From Pseudomonas sp. Au-Pse12 (GTDB lineage Bacteria > Pseudomonadota > Gammaproteobacteria > Pseudomonadales > Pseudomonadaceae): DNA of 64,000 nucleotides. Position numbers and translations under genes: made by a program. Each line of letters begins with the position of its first letter. The stretch's first letter is position 1. The stretch is taken from positions 186,001 through 250,000 of the forward strand of contig NZ_JAJTTH010000005.1 of the NCBI RefSeq assembly GCF_021341665.1, written 5' to 3'. This document shows positions 1 to 9,069 of the stretch, piece after piece. The notes under the pieces were generated by a model. It was given only the letters and a program-made list of their open reading frames with translations, did not search any database and was not told the origin of the DNA.

Positions 1-1143
1 GATGGTGGCGTCTTCGCGAGTCTTGGTCAGGATCGGCATGTCGGCCACTTCCGGATCCAGCTCGTCGATGTTGGCCGAACCGGCCATGAAGTTGCCTTCC
101 ATCATCAGCATGCAGTAGATCGCTTCGTGAACGCCGGCGGCGCCCAGGGAGTGACCCGACAGGCTCTTGGTGGAGCTGATGGCTGGAGCCTTGTCGCCGA
201 ACACTTCACGCACGCCCTTCATTTCCGCAACGTCGCCGACCGGGGTCGAGGTGCCGTGGGTATTCAGGTAGTCGATCGGGGTGTCGACGGTGGACATGGC
301 CATCTGCATGCAGCGGATCGCGCCTTCACCGCTTGGGGCCACCATGTCGTAGCCGTCGGAAGTGGCGCCGTAGCCGACGATTTCCGCGTAGATCTTGGCA
401 CCACGGGCCAGAGCGTGTTCCAGCTCCTCGACGACCACCATGCCGCCACCGCCGGCGATGACGAAACCGTCACGCTTGGCGTCGTAGGCGCGGGAGGCCT
501 TTTCCGGGGTGTCGTTGTACTGGCTGGACAGGGCGCCCATGGCGTCGAACAGGAACGACTGGCTCCAATGCTCTTCTTCACCGCCGCCGGCGAAGACGAT
601 GTCCTGCTTGCCCATCTGGATCTGTTCCATGGCGGTACCGATGCAGTGAGCACTGGTGGCGCAGGCAGAGGCGATGGAGTAGTTCAGGCCCTTGATCTTG
701 AACGGCGTGGCCAGGCAGGCGGAAACGGTGCTGCTCATGGTCCGCGTGACGCGGTATGGGCCAACGCGCTTGACGCCTTTCTCGCGCAGGATGTCCAGCG
801 CTTCCATCTGGTTCAGGGTCGAAGCACCGCCGGAGCCGGCGATCAGGCCGGTACGCGGGTTGGACACTTGTTCTTCGCTCAGGCCGGAGTCGGCGATGGC
901 GTCTTTCATGGCCAGGTAGGCGTAAGCCGCCGCGTGGCCGACGAAGCGATAGATCTTGCGATCGATCAGTTCTTCGAGGGGCAGGTCAATGGAGCCGGAA
1001 ACCTGGCTACGCAGACCCATTTCGGCATATTCCGGGTTGAAGCGGATGCCAGGGCGACTTGCACGCAGGTTAGCGGAGACGGTCTCTTTGTCATTGCCCA
1101 GGCACGAAACAATGCCCAGACCAGTGATAACGACGCGGCGCAT
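1..1143 (-). CDS. fabB: 3-oxoacyl-ACP synthase I (3' end outside window)
   Basis: Condensing enzyme that elongates acyl-ACP in the cytoplasm and is needed to extend the cis-unsaturated intermediate made by FabA. 381 codons are present and the gene runs off the left edge; FabB is usually about 405 residues, so roughly 24 residues are missing. The thiolase fold is clear: active-site Cys161 in [12 protein letters not shown], then the two catalytic His motifs [10 protein letters not shown] and SGHSLGAAG. It starts 11 bp after the fabA stop, so it is the second gene of a fabA-fabB operon. The ACATSA active-site signature separates it from the FabF at 57174, which has ACTTGT. Confidence 0.97.
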   Translation of the reverse strand, partial: MRRVVITGLGIVSCLGNDKETVSANLRASRPGIRFNPEYAEMGLRSQVSGSIDLPLEELIDRKIYRFVGHAAAYAYLAMKDAIADSGLSEEQVSNPRTGLIAGSGGASTLNQMEALDILREKGVKRVGPYRVTRTMSSTVSACLATPFKIKGLNYSIASACATSAHCIGTAMEQIQMGKQDIVFAGGGEEEHWSQSFLFDAMGALSSQYNDTPEKASRAYDAKRDGFVIAGGGGMVVVEELEHALARGAKIYAEIVGYGATSDGYDMVAPSGEGAIRCMQMAMSTVDTPIDYLNTHGTSTPVGDVAEMKGVREVFGDKAPAISSTKSLSGHSLGAAGVHEAIYCMLMMEGNFMAGSANIDELDPEVADMPILTKTREDATI

Positions 1144-1154
1144 GCGGATAACCC

Positions 1155-1670
1155 TTAGAAGTTGTCAGTTGAGGTAAACACGCCGACCCGGAGGCCTTCG
1201 GCGGTATAGATTTCGCGGCCGTCAACGCTGACCGAGCCATCGGCGATGGCCATGTTCAGCTTGCCCTTGAGCACGCGCTTGATATGAATGTTGTAGGTCA
1301 CCTTTTTCGCGGTCGGCAGGACTTGACCGAAGAATTTTACCTCTCCCGAGCCCAGGGCACGACCGCGGCCCGGCAGGCCTTGCCAGCCGAGGAAGAAACC
1401 GACCAGTTGCCACATGGCATCCAGGCCCAGGCAGCCTGGCATCACCGGGTCGCCTTCGAAGTGGCAAGCGAAGAACCACAGGTCTGGAGTGATATCCAGC
1501 TCAGCGACCAATTCACCTTTACCGTACTTGCCACCCTCTTCGCTGATATGGGTGATGCGATCCACCATCAGCATGTTGGGGGCGGGCAGTTGCGCGTTAC
1601 CTGGGCCGAACAGCTCACCGCGACTGCAGCGCAGCAGGTCTTCCCGAGTAAAGGCGTTTTGTTTGGTCAT
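1155..1670 (-). CDS. fabA: 3-hydroxydecanoyl-ACP dehydratase/isomerase
   Basis: Dehydrates 3-hydroxydecanoyl-ACP and isomerises the trans-2 to the cis-3 double bond, the committed step of anaerobic unsaturated fatty acid synthesis. The 171-residue product has the normal family length. Single hot-dog domain; catalytic His70 lies in [14 protein letters not shown] and Asp84 in LGLDAMWQ, at the same numbers as in E. coli FabA. A GAGGAG-type ribosome-binding site sits just upstream of the ATG. It leads the fabA-fabB operon and has a DesT-like operator about 130 bp upstream (1803-1820). Confidence 0.98.
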   Translation of the reverse strand: MTKQNAFTREDLLRCSRGELFGPGNAQLPAPNMLMVDRITHISEEGGKYGKGELVAELDITPDLWFFACHFEGDPVMPGCLGLDAMWQLVGFFLGWQGLPGRGRALGSGEVKFFGQVLPTAKKVTYNIHIKRVLKGKLNMAIADGSVSVDGREIYTAEGLRVGVFTSTDNF

Positions 1671-1802
1671 GCGAGCTCCTCAATAGTCCCGTGCGGCAGG
1701 GTTGGGCAAATCTTCCCGGCCGATCGAAGCGTTCATGCCTCGAGCCGGCAGCCTACTCATAGACTATTGCGTTGTAGTGAAAGTCACAGCGCAAAGGGCA
1801 TG

Positions 1803-1820
1803 AATGTACACTTGTGCACT
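1803..1820. promoter_or_regulatory. DesT/FabR-like operator upstream of fabAB
   Basis: AATGTACACTTGTGCACT is an imperfect 18-bp palindrome (arms AATGTAC and GTGCACT) lying 133-150 bp before fabA. From memory, the P. aeruginosa DesT operator is AGTGAACGCTTGTTGACT, also 18 bp; 13 of 18 positions agree. DesT is a TetR-family sensor of the acyl-CoA pool that represses desCB and, secondarily, fabAB. The match is seen; binding is inferred. Confidence 0.5.
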
Positions 1821-1918
1821 GAAATTTTTTTTGAGGGCCTTTTCAGGGCCCCGTCGGGTGCCTAAGACTGCCGCACTTTCGCCCATGACGCCAGTCGCAG
1901 ATGCTCGAAAATAGCCTG

Positions 1919-3820
1919 TTACTGCACCCAACGTTGGAGAATTTGCTGCAGATCCGCGCGCTTGAAAGGCTTCGCCAGGTAGTCGTTCATACCCGCGGCC
2001 AGGCAGGCTTCGCGGTCGCCCTGCAAGGCGTTGGCGGTCAGGGCGATGATGGGTAAATCGGCACAACCGGGCAGTTGGCGAATCTGCCGGGTGGCTTCAT
2101 AGCCGTCGACCAGCGGCAGCCGGCAATCCATCAGAATCGCCTCGAAGATCAGGCTTTCGGCGCTGCGAACCGCCTGGGCACCGTCGGTGACGATGCTCAC
2201 GGTGAACCCCAGGCTGCGCAGCATGGCCTGGATCACGGTCTGGTTCACCGGGTTGTCTTCCACCAGCAGCACGTTGCGCCCCTCTCCGGAGCTCTGATGG
2301 CTGTTCACCCGTGGCGCCAGTACCGGCAGGCTTTGCTGGAACAGCGCCAGGGGGATTTCCAGGGTGAACACCGAGCCGCGGCCTTCCTCGCTCTGCGCCC
2401 GCAGGGTGCCGCCCATGCGCTCGGCCAGGGTGCGGGCGATGGGCAGGCCCAGGCCCGTGCCACCGTAGCGTCGGGAAATCGAGCTGTCGGCCTGCTGGAA
2501 GGCGTCGAACATCAGTTCCAGGCTGGCCGGGCTGATGCCGATCCCGCTGTCGCGTACCGCGCAGGTGAACCACAGCAGCTCGTGGTCCAGGGCCTGCCAC
2601 TGCGGCTCGATGGTGATGCTGCCTTGTTCGGTGAATTTCAGGGCGTTGCCGATCAGGTTGACCAGGATCTGCCGGATTCGCGTCGGGTCGCCCTTGACCT
2701 GCAGCGACTCCATGCCGGGTGGCAGCCGCAGTTGCAGGTCCAGGCCGCGTTGCAGGGCGCTGTGCTGGAAGGCCTGGGCCGAGCTGCTGATCAGCTCGGC
2801 GAGGTTGAACGGGATGTGTTCCAGCTCCAGGGCCGAGCGTTCGATACGCGAGAAATCGAGGATGTCGTTGATCACCTTCAGCAGGTGTTCGGTGGATTCC
2901 GAAGCCAGGGCGGCGTATTCGCTCTGCTCCTGAGTCATCTCGGTGGTTTCCAGCAACTGCAGCATGCCCAGCACGCCGTTCATCGGAGTGCGCAGCTCAT
3001 GGCTCATCATCGCCAGGAAATCCGATTTGGCCTTGTTCGCCCGTTCCGCCTCTTCCCGGGTCTGGATCAACTGGGACATGGCCTGATGCTGCTCGCGGCT
3101 GGCCAGTTCCAGGCCGGCGGCGAGGTTGTTGATGTGACGGGCCAGGTTGCCCAGTTCACCGTCGTCGACGACCGGTAGCGGGGTCTTGAAGTCGCCTTCC
3201 TGGATCGCCTTGACCGCATCGCCCATGGCGCGGATGGGCTGTGCCAGGCCGGTCGCCAGGCGTCGGGCCAGGAGGAAGGTGAACAGCAGGGCGAACAGCG
3301 CGAGAATCGCGGCCTTGAGGAGGATTTCCTGCTGGCGCTGGCTGAAGGCGTCGTTGGACATGCCGACGATCACGCGGCCCAGGTAGCCGTCGCCCTGGGT
3401 TGCCAGGCTGGCCGGGTCGTTCTGCAGGAAGTCGTTGTGTACCTGAATGCGCTGCAGGCGCACCGGGGCCTGGAAGACCTTGATCTGCTGCGCGTGGTTA
3501 TGGCTGGCCGAGGGTTGCTCGACATACACCAGGATGTTGTTGGCGCTGTCCTGGACTTCCAGGAAGTGCACATGGGGCGTGGCCAGGGTGGCCTGCAGCA
3601 GGCTTTCCAGGCCTTCGTTATTGCCGGAAATCACCCCGTACTCGGTGGCCGGTGCCAGCTGGTTGGCGATCAATTGCCCGGTGTGGTTGAGCTCCTGGCG
3701 CAGATCCTGGATGCGCACGAAGGTAAAGAAACTGATCAACAGCAGGGTCAGGAGCAGCGCGGGGCCCAGGCTGATGAGCTGAGTGCGGGTCTGGATATCC
3801 CATCGGCGACGCAATGTCAT
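1919..3820 (-). CDS. Hybrid sensor histidine kinase (PA1611-like position)
   Basis: 633-residue inner-membrane hybrid kinase. TM1 is about residues 18-36 and TM2 about 168-186, enclosing a periplasmic sensor region of about 130 residues. A HAMP segment follows, then a HisKA box with phospho-acceptor His274 in [12 protein letters not shown], an ATPase domain ([20 protein letters not shown]) and a C-terminal receiver (about 514-633) with Asp near 565 in LMDCRLP. There is no Hpt domain, so phosphate should pass to a separate Hpt protein. Adjacency to fabA-fabB matches P. aeruginosa PA1611, which interacts with RetS and feeds HptB; orthology is inferred from position. Its ATG overlaps the upstream stop by 4 nt. 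Confidence 0.9.
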   Translation of the reverse strand: MTLRRRWDIQTRTQLISLGPALLLTLLLISFFTFVRIQDLRQELNHTGQLIANQLAPATEYGVISGNNEGLESLLQATLATPHVHFLEVQDSANNILVYVEQPSASHNHAQQIKVFQAPVRLQRIQVHNDFLQNDPASLATQGDGYLGRVIVGMSNDAFSQRQQEILLKAAILALFALLFTFLLARRLATGLAQPIRAMGDAVKAIQEGDFKTPLPVVDDGELGNLARHINNLAAGLELASREQHQAMSQLIQTREEAERANKAKSDFLAMMSHELRTPMNGVLGMLQLLETTEMTQEQSEYAALASESTEHLLKVINDILDFSRIERSALELEHIPFNLAELISSSAQAFQHSALQRGLDLQLRLPPGMESLQVKGDPTRIRQILVNLIGNALKFTEQGSITIEPQWQALDHELLWFTCAVRDSGIGISPASLELMFDAFQQADSSISRRYGGTGLGLPIARTLAERMGGTLRAQSEEGRGSVFTLEIPLALFQQSLPVLAPRVNSHQSSGEGRNVLLVEDNPVNQTVIQAMLRSLGFTVSIVTDGAQAVRSAESLIFEAILMDCRLPLVDGYEATRQIRQLPGCADLPIIALTANALQGDREACLAAGMNDYLAKPFKRADLQQILQRWVQ

Positions 3821-4743
3821 GGGTGTTTCTCTCCTTCACTCAACTGGCGGGCTACCGCTTGCGGGTCGATTTCCTCGAGACCCAGGGAGCGTGCCACCTG
3901 TGGGTTGCTCAGTACCTTGAAGGCCGCCGGGTACAGCGTACGGGGCCAGCGAGCCGGCGGTTGGTCGAGCAGGTTGTCCAGGGTCTGCAACCAGTCCTGC
4001 TGGTCGCTGTACGTGCTGGCCAGGCTGCCGGCGCGAACGAAGCCGGCGTTGGGGCCGATCAGCGCCTGTTGCCGGGCATAGGTGCTGAGCAGTAGGTTCT
4101 TCACGGTTTTCGGGTTGTACAGCCGCGGGTCATCCAGGCCCAGCAGGACCTCGCTGTTGCGCAGCAGGTTTTGCAATGGGCGGCTGTCGCTGGTGCTGTC
4201 CCAGGGCTCGGCGATGATTTCCATGTCCAGGGCTTGCGCCATCTGGCGCAGTTCCTTGAGCAGGAACTGGCTGTCGGCGCTGTACAGCACTCCCACCCGG
4301 CGTACCTGGGGCAGGACGTTGCGGATCAACCGCAATTGGCGGTCCAGGGGCGGGTCGCTCCAGAGCAGGCTCAGCCGCGGGTGAGGGCTGCCCTGCAGAC
4401 GCTGTTCGGCCTGCAGGCGGCTGATGCGCAGGACCAGGGTCGGCGGGCCTTGCGGGTCCTGCAGGCGCCAGTCGAGGCTTTGCGGGTCCAGCAGGATCAA
4501 GCGCGTGCTGCTGGGTAACTGGCCCGGTGGTGGCAGTTGGCTCAGGGGCACGAAGCGTACCTGGTCCTGGGGGCGCTGAGTGGCCAGTTCCTGGGTGAAG
4601 GTGTGCACGCTGCCGTTATCCTCGCTGGCGGTCAGCAGCACATCGGCGGCCCACGACGGGCTGCCCAGCAGCATGCCCAGTGCCAGGCACAGGCTGAGGT
4701 TTCGGTACGCGCGCAGGGCCTTCCAGGGCCGGCAGTGGCCCAT
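3817..4743 (-). CDS. Periplasmic ABC-type substrate-binding-like protein
   Basis: 308 residues. A Sec signal peptide (hydrophobic stretch [12 protein letters not shown], probable cleavage after SWAA near residue 34) places it in the periplasm. The body resembles the uncharacterised ABC substrate-binding family (PF04392 type): an alpha/beta layout with [13 protein letters not shown] in the middle and a [10 protein letters not shown] stretch. No permease or ATPase gene is nearby, so a transport role is unsupported. The ATG lies one base after the receptor stop, and its own stop overlaps the kinase ATG (ATGA), so the three genes are translationally coupled. I infer a sensing role, handing a ligand signal to the kinase periplasmic domain. 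Confidence 0.72.
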   Translation of the reverse strand: MGHCRPWKALRAYRNLSLCLALGMLLGSPSWAADVLLTASEDNGSVHTFTQELATQRPQDQVRFVPLSQLPPPGQLPSSTRLILLDPQSLDWRLQDPQGPPTLVLRISRLQAEQRLQGSPHPRLSLLWSDPPLDRQLRLIRNVLPQVRRVGVLYSADSQFLLKELRQMAQALDMEIIAEPWDSTSDSRPLQNLLRNSEVLLGLDDPRLYNPKTVKNLLLSTYARQQALIGPNAGFVRAGSLASTYSDQQDWLQTLDNLLDQPPARWPRTLYPAAFKVLSNPQVARSLGLEEIDPQAVARQLSEGEKHP

Positions 4744-4744
4744 G

Positions 4745-6865
4745 TCAGAACTCCAGCTCGGCGCTGAAATAGACCACATGGCGTGAGTCGTAGAGGTTGT
4801 CGGCGTAGGTCGTGGGCTGGTGGTCGAGACGCTGTTGCAGGGTGCCGGCCAGTTCCAGGCTGGCATTGCCCAGGGCCAGGCGCTTGGCGAGGCGGGTGTC
4901 GATGCGTTCGAAGCGGTAGCCGTTGAGGGCGCTGTCGCCATAGTAGAAGAGTGCGCTGGACCAGCCCTGGCCCCAATTGCGCAGCCAGCCGGCGGAGCCG
5001 CTGTTGCTGGCGGTCAGGCGCTGGTCCAGGCGGTTGCTGGCTTGTGCGTGGACGTAGGCGTAGGTCAGCCGCAGGCGGTCGGCGCGGCTCAGTTGCCAGT
5101 CCAGCTGACTCTCGGTGCCGGAAAAGCGTGAGGTGTTGCTGTTGCTGGCGATGTACTGGTTGTTGCGCAGCGGTTCGCTGATCATTCCGCTGATTTCGTC
5201 GTAGAACAGCTTGATGTCGAGGTTCAGCGCCTGATCGACGAAATAGCCGTTGTAGCCCAGTTCGCGCGAGCGCATGCGTTCCTGGTCGAGGTTGCCGGGG
5301 CCGCGAGTCTTGACGAAGTACTGGGCACTGGTCTGGCCGTAGACCGGGGCGCTCAGGCCGGTGACCCGGTAGCTCCAGTTGACGTTGTTCTCGAACATGT
5401 CCGGGGAACGGATGGCTTCCGAATACACCGCCCGCAAGCCGTGGCGCGGGTTGATCAGGTAGTTGACCGCAATCCTTGGGGTCAGGGAGTTGCCGGTCAG
5501 CTGGGTGTCTTCGTACATAGCCCCGCCCTGGATCAGCCAATGCTCGCTGGCCCGCCATTCCAGCTGGCCGAACAGGCGCCAGGTGGTGTCGTCGAGGGTG
5601 CCGTTGAAGTAGGTTTCGGAGTCGGCCCGGTCGTAACGATAGTTCATGCCGCTGACCAGCCGCAGGTTATCGCTGAGGCTCAGGGTGTCCTGCAGTTCAA
5701 GGTCGTAGCGGGTTTCACGAGAGCTCTGGTCGATGTTGCCGCAGACGGTTTTGTTACCGCCTCCGTTATTCCATTGTTGGAGGACCTGGCTGGCGAGAGC
5801 TTCCTCTGCGGCTGTTCCTGATGGGGCCGTCGGATAGCGGTTTATGCCCCGCGCCAACCGCTCGGCGTAATTCGGATTGAGTTGCCACAGGCGTGTCAGC
5901 TCGGGGCTGAAGGAAATCGCCGCGTCACAGGCGCGCCAGGTCTGCTGGCGGTCCCAGTGCTGGGCCGAGCCCTGGACATACAGACTGTGCTGCGGATTGA
6001 GCTCGAGGTTCCAGCGCAGTGACCCGGCGTAGTCCTTGGCCACCACATCGGAGTTGTTGCCTTGCTGGGTTACCCCATGGAACACCGGCAGATAGGTATA
6101 AGGCCGCTGGTTGGTGCCTTCCTTGGCATTCAACTGCCAGTCGATGCTCTGCTGTTCGTTGAGCATCTGGCTTACCGACAGGCTGAAGCGGTTCAAGCGC
6201 TTGCTGTCACGGTAGTCGGCACCCAGGCGATTCTTGTCGAAACCATCATCCTCCTGCCCCGACAGCGACAGGCGCAGGTCGCCGGTTTCCCAGCCGCTGC
6301 CCTGGCTGGCGTACCAGTCGCTGATGCCGCGCTGGCCGCGGGTCACCTTGACCCGCGTGCCGTGGCTGTTGGCCGGGGCGCGGGTGATGATGTTGACCAC
6401 CGCCATCAGCGCATTGGCGCCGTAGCTGACGGTATTGGGCCCGCGGAACACCTCGATGCGCTCGATGTCTTCCATGGCCACCGGAATATCGCTCCAGTCC
6501 ACGGTCGCCAGGCCCGCGCGATACACCGAGCGCCCGTCGATCAGCACCTGCATGCGCCGGGCTTCGCTGGCGTTGGTGCCGTGGTAGTTGACCGTGGCCT
6601 GGTTGCCGCTGATGGCGCCGACCATCATCCCAGGCACCAGGCGCAGCAGCTCGCTGATGTCCCGGGCACCGCTGGCCTTGATCAGCTCATTGTCGAGCAC
6701 CGTCATGCTGCCGGGGACCGCGGCGGGGGACTGTTTCAGGCGCGTGGCGGTCAACACCTCGGGCAGGGCATTGCCGTCCAGGAACAGATCGTCGGCCAGC
6801 ACCGGGTGGCCGAACAGCATGCCCAGCAGCAGTGACAGACGAAGAGGTGAGGGGCCAGCAGACAC
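4745..6865 (-). CDS. TonB-dependent outer-membrane receptor
   Basis: 706 residues. Signal peptide with likely cleavage after HPVLA (about residue 24); a possible TonB box is LPEVLTATRL just behind it. The plug domain is recognisable (GARDISELLRLVPGMMVG, IERIEVFRGPNTVSYG, VVNIITR, about 50-165). A 22-strand-type barrel follows, ending in a C-terminal Phe (AELEF), the usual BAM signal. The start is a GTG at 6865 preceded by AAGG at 7-nt spacing. No sigma/anti-sigma signalling extension is present at the N-terminus. It is the first gene of the receptor-binding protein-kinase trio. The ligand cannot be told from the sequence. Confidence 0.9.
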   Translation of the reverse strand: MSAGPSPLRLSLLLGMLFGHPVLADDLFLDGNALPEVLTATRLKQSPAAVPGSMTVLDNELIKASGARDISELLRLVPGMMVGAISGNQATVNYHGTNASEARRMQVLIDGRSVYRAGLATVDWSDIPVAMEDIERIEVFRGPNTVSYGANALMAVVNIITRAPANSHGTRVKVTRGQRGISDWYASQGSGWETGDLRLSLSGQEDDGFDKNRLGADYRDSKRLNRFSLSVSQMLNEQQSIDWQLNAKEGTNQRPYTYLPVFHGVTQQGNNSDVVAKDYAGSLRWNLELNPQHSLYVQGSAQHWDRQQTWRACDAAISFSPELTRLWQLNPNYAERLARGINRYPTAPSGTAAEEALASQVLQQWNNGGGNKTVCGNIDQSSRETRYDLELQDTLSLSDNLRLVSGMNYRYDRADSETYFNGTLDDTTWRLFGQLEWRASEHWLIQGGAMYEDTQLTGNSLTPRIAVNYLINPRHGLRAVYSEAIRSPDMFENNVNWSYRVTGLSAPVYGQTSAQYFVKTRGPGNLDQERMRSRELGYNGYFVDQALNLDIKLFYDEISGMISEPLRNNQYIASNSNTSRFSGTESQLDWQLSRADRLRLTYAYVHAQASNRLDQRLTASNSGSAGWLRNWGQGWSSALFYYGDSALNGYRFERIDTRLAKRLALGNASLELAGTLQQRLDHQPTTYADNLYDSRHVVYFSAELEF

Positions 6866-6994
6866 GACACAGCCTTGAATCTAGATGAATGGCGCGCATG
6901 TTAACCGAGATAGTCGAGTTTTCCAGTCGATAAGCCCGACATTCCCCGAATGACTCCACGTGTTCCCGACAGGTTGCCTGAATGGTCCCTGGGG

Positions 6995-7023
6995 CTGGTG
7001 GTGAGAAAACCGCCCCGTATAAT
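6995..7023 (+). promoter_or_regulatory. Candidate gpsA promoter
   Basis: A consensus TATAAT -10 element lies at 7018-7023, with a poor -35 (CTGGTG, 6995-7000) at 17-bp spacing. It would give a leader of about 30 nt for gpsA. Only the -10 is convincing. Confidence 0.35.
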
Positions 7024-7060
7024 GCCGCCATCGCCACTGCTATGGATAAACGGATTGCAT

Positions 7061-8086
7061 ATGACACAACAGCGCCCTATTGCGGTCCTGGGAGGCGGAA
7101 GTTTTGGTACCGCCGTGGCCAATCTGCTGGCCGAGAACGGCCACTCGGTGCGGCAGTGGATGCGCGACCCCGAGCAGGCCGAGGCCATTCGGGTCAATCG
7201 CGAGAATCCGCGTTATCTCAAGGGCATCAAGATTCATCCGGCGGTGGAGCCGGTCACCGACCTGCTGGCCACCCTCAATGGCAGTGACCTGTGCTTTGTC
7301 GCCTTGCCTTCCAGCGCCCTGCGCTCGGTGCTGGCGCCCCACGCCGATCTGCTCAGTGGCAAGTTCCTGGTCAGCCTGACCAAGGGTATCGAAGCCCAGA
7401 CCTTCAAGCTGATGAGCGAGATCCTCGAGGATATAGCCCCGCAAGCGCGGATCGGCGTACTTTCTGGCCCCAACCTGGCCCGGGAAGTGGCCGAGCACGC
7501 CCTGACCGCTACCGTGGTCGCCAGCGAAGACGAAGAGCTCTGCCAGCGGGTCCAGGCTGCGCTGCATGGCCGCACCTTCCGCGTCTATGCCAGTGCCGAC
7601 CGCTTTGGCGTGGAACTGGGCGGCGCCTTGAAGAACGTCTACGCGATCATCGCCGGCATGGCGGTGGCCCTGGGCATGGGCGAAAACACCAAGAGCATGC
7701 TGATCACCCGCGCGCTGGCGGAAATGACCCGCTTTGCCGTGAGCCAGGGGGCCAACCCCATGACGTTCCTCGGCCTGGCCGGGGTTGGTGACCTGATCGT
7801 CACCTGCTCCTCGCCCAAGAGCCGCAACTACCAGGTGGGCTTCGCCCTCGGCCAGGGCCTTAGCCTGGAAGAGGCGGTGACCCGCCTGGGCGAAGTGGCG
7901 GAGGGCGTCAACACCCTCAAGGTACTCAAGGCCAAGGCCCAGGAGCTGGGGGTCTATATGCCGCTGGTAGCGGGGCTGCATGCGATCCTGTTCGAAGGGC
8001 GTACGCTGAATCAGGTGATCGAGCTGCTGATGCGCGGCGAGCCGAAAACCGACGTCGACTTTATCTCCACCAGCGGATTCAACTGA
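7061..8086 (+). CDS. gpsA: Glycerol-3-phosphate dehydrogenase [NAD(P)+]
   Basis: Reduces dihydroxyacetone phosphate to sn-glycerol 3-phosphate, the backbone for phospholipid synthesis. The 341-residue product is normal length. N-terminal Rossmann motif [13 protein letters not shown], the [10 protein letters not shown] loop, and the catalytic lysine region [10 protein letters not shown] in the middle; the C-terminal domain includes [11 protein letters not shown]. The ATG at 7061 puts the dinucleotide motif at residue 8, as in the family; the open frame extends further upstream without similarity. It leads a gpsA-DUF4389-sixA operon transcribed away from the TonB receptor. Confidence 0.97.
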   Translation: MTQQRPIAVLGGGSFGTAVANLLAENGHSVRQWMRDPEQAEAIRVNRENPRYLKGIKIHPAVEPVTDLLATLNGSDLCFVALPSSALRSVLAPHADLLSGKFLVSLTKGIEAQTFKLMSEILEDIAPQARIGVLSGPNLAREVAEHALTATVVASEDEELCQRVQAALHGRTFRVYASADRFGVELGGALKNVYAIIAGMAVALGMGENTKSMLITRALAEMTRFAVSQGANPMTFLGLAGVGDLIVTCSSPKSRNYQVGFALGQGLSLEEAVTRLGEVAEGVNTLKVLKAKAQELGVYMPLVAGLHAILFEGRTLNQVIELLMRGEPKTDVDFISTSGFN

Positions 8087-8104
8087 GCAGCACAGGAGCC
8101 AGAC

Positions 8105-8452
8105 ATGAACGATATGAAATCCGAAGCCAAATACGAGTCCATCCTCCTGCGCGTGCTGTGGATGCTGGTGTTCGTGCTGGTGTGGCAGGTGGCACAGTTT
8201 CTTCTGGGCGCTTTGGTCCTGGTGCAACTGATCTATCGCCTGATCTACGGCGCACCGAATGCCGGGCTGATGAACTTTGGCGACAGCCTTAGCCAGTTCC
8301 TGGCGCAGATCGGCCGTTTCGGCAGCTTCCACACCGAACAGAAACCCTGGCCGTTCGCCGATTGGCCGACGCCTCGGGCGCCTGAAGGCGAAGCGCCCCA
8401 TAGTGTTGCGCCGGCACCGCATCCAGTGCGTGACGAGGAGCCCAAGCTGTGA
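8105..8452 (+). CDS. DUF4389 small membrane protein
   Basis: 115-residue protein of unknown function. One hydrophobic segment (about residues 16-43, LLRVLWMLVFVLVWQVAQFLLGALVLVQLIY), broken by charged residues only at its ends, followed by a cytoplasmic-looking tail rich in Pro, Ala and Glu. It matches the DUF4389 pattern in which this hydrophobic stretch precedes a YGxPN turn. Position between gpsA and sixA is the same as in P. aeruginosa (PA1613). Its stop overlaps the sixA GTG (GTGA), so expression is coupled. No function is claimed. Confidence 0.8.
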   Translation: MNDMKSEAKYESILLRVLWMLVFVLVWQVAQFLLGALVLVQLIYRLIYGAPNAGLMNFGDSLSQFLAQIGRFGSFHTEQKPWPFADWPTPRAPEGEAPHSVAPAPHPVRDEEPKL

Positions 8453-8898
8453 AGCTGTGGGTACTGCGTCATGGCCAGGCCGAGGCCCATGCCGCTACCG
8501 ACGCTGAGCGCAACCTCACCGTCCATGGCCGCGAGGAAGTGCTGGGCAGCGCTGCGCAACTGATCGGCAAACCCATCGACGCGATCATTGCCAGCCCTTA
8601 TGTGCGTGCCCAGCAGACCGCGCACCTGGTGCGCGAGGCCCTGGGTTTCGCAGGGGAGATCCGCACCGTGCCCTGGCTCACGCCCGAGGCCAATCCACTG
8701 CAGGTGCTGGAGCGACTGGAAAGTGCCGACAACCTGCTGCTGGTCAGCCATCAGCCTCTGGTCGGCAACCTGATCGGCTTGCTGCAGCACGGCCACCTGC
8801 GTGATCCCCAGCCCATGAATACCGCCAGCCTGGCGGAGCTGGAAGGCGATTGGCCACTGGCGGGGCTGATGACCTTGAATGCTGTGACCCACCCTTGA
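8449..8898 (+). CDS. sixA: Phosphohistidine phosphatase SixA
   Basis: 149-residue histidine-phosphatase-superfamily protein. The RHG catalytic motif is at residues 5-7 (LWVLRHGQAEAH) and the second catalytic His is in LLVSHQPLVGN. SixA enzymes remove phosphate from histidine in phosphorelay or PTS proteins; the E. coli enzyme acts on the nitrogen PTS protein NPr. Start is GTG 8449, overlapping the preceding stop by 4 nt; this places the RHG motif at the N-terminus as expected. Substrate here is unknown, but the many phosphorelay kinases nearby make an Hpt or PTS substrate plausible. Confidence 0.88.
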   Translation: MKLWVLRHGQAEAHAATDAERNLTVHGREEVLGSAAQLIGKPIDAIIASPYVRAQQTAHLVREALGFAGEIRTVPWLTPEANPLQVLERLESADNLLLVSHQPLVGNLIGLLQHGHLRDPQPMNTASLAELEGDWPLAGLMTLNAVTHP

Positions 8899-9047
8899 TG
8901 GGCCCGGCGGCCGGGCCTGTCCCGGTCGCCGTTGTCGCGTCGCCCCCACCGATACCTGGTTGCGATCCGCTACATTTCTTCGCTTGCAGCGCTCCTTTGT
9001 GCGTGGAATAGTCGACCGAGCAAGTGCTTGGTTGGTCTCACGAACAG

Positions 9048-9063
9048 AATAAAAACAAAGGAG
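9048..9063 (+). promoter_or_regulatory. A-rich Hfq/Crc-type motif at the ribosome-binding site
   Basis: AATAAAAACAAAGGAG reads as four consecutive AAN triplets directly abutting the GGAG Shine-Dalgarno of the acyl-CoA synthetase gene. Pseudomonas catabolite-activity motifs bound by Hfq with Crc are AANAANAA-type repeats at ribosome-binding sites. The pattern is visible; repression is inferred. Confidence 0.5.
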
Positions 9064-9069
9064 CGAGTC

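Noticed and set aside
7040..8422. A 460-codon minus-strand frame over gpsA
   Set aside because: Antisense shadow of gpsA, which carries all family motifs.
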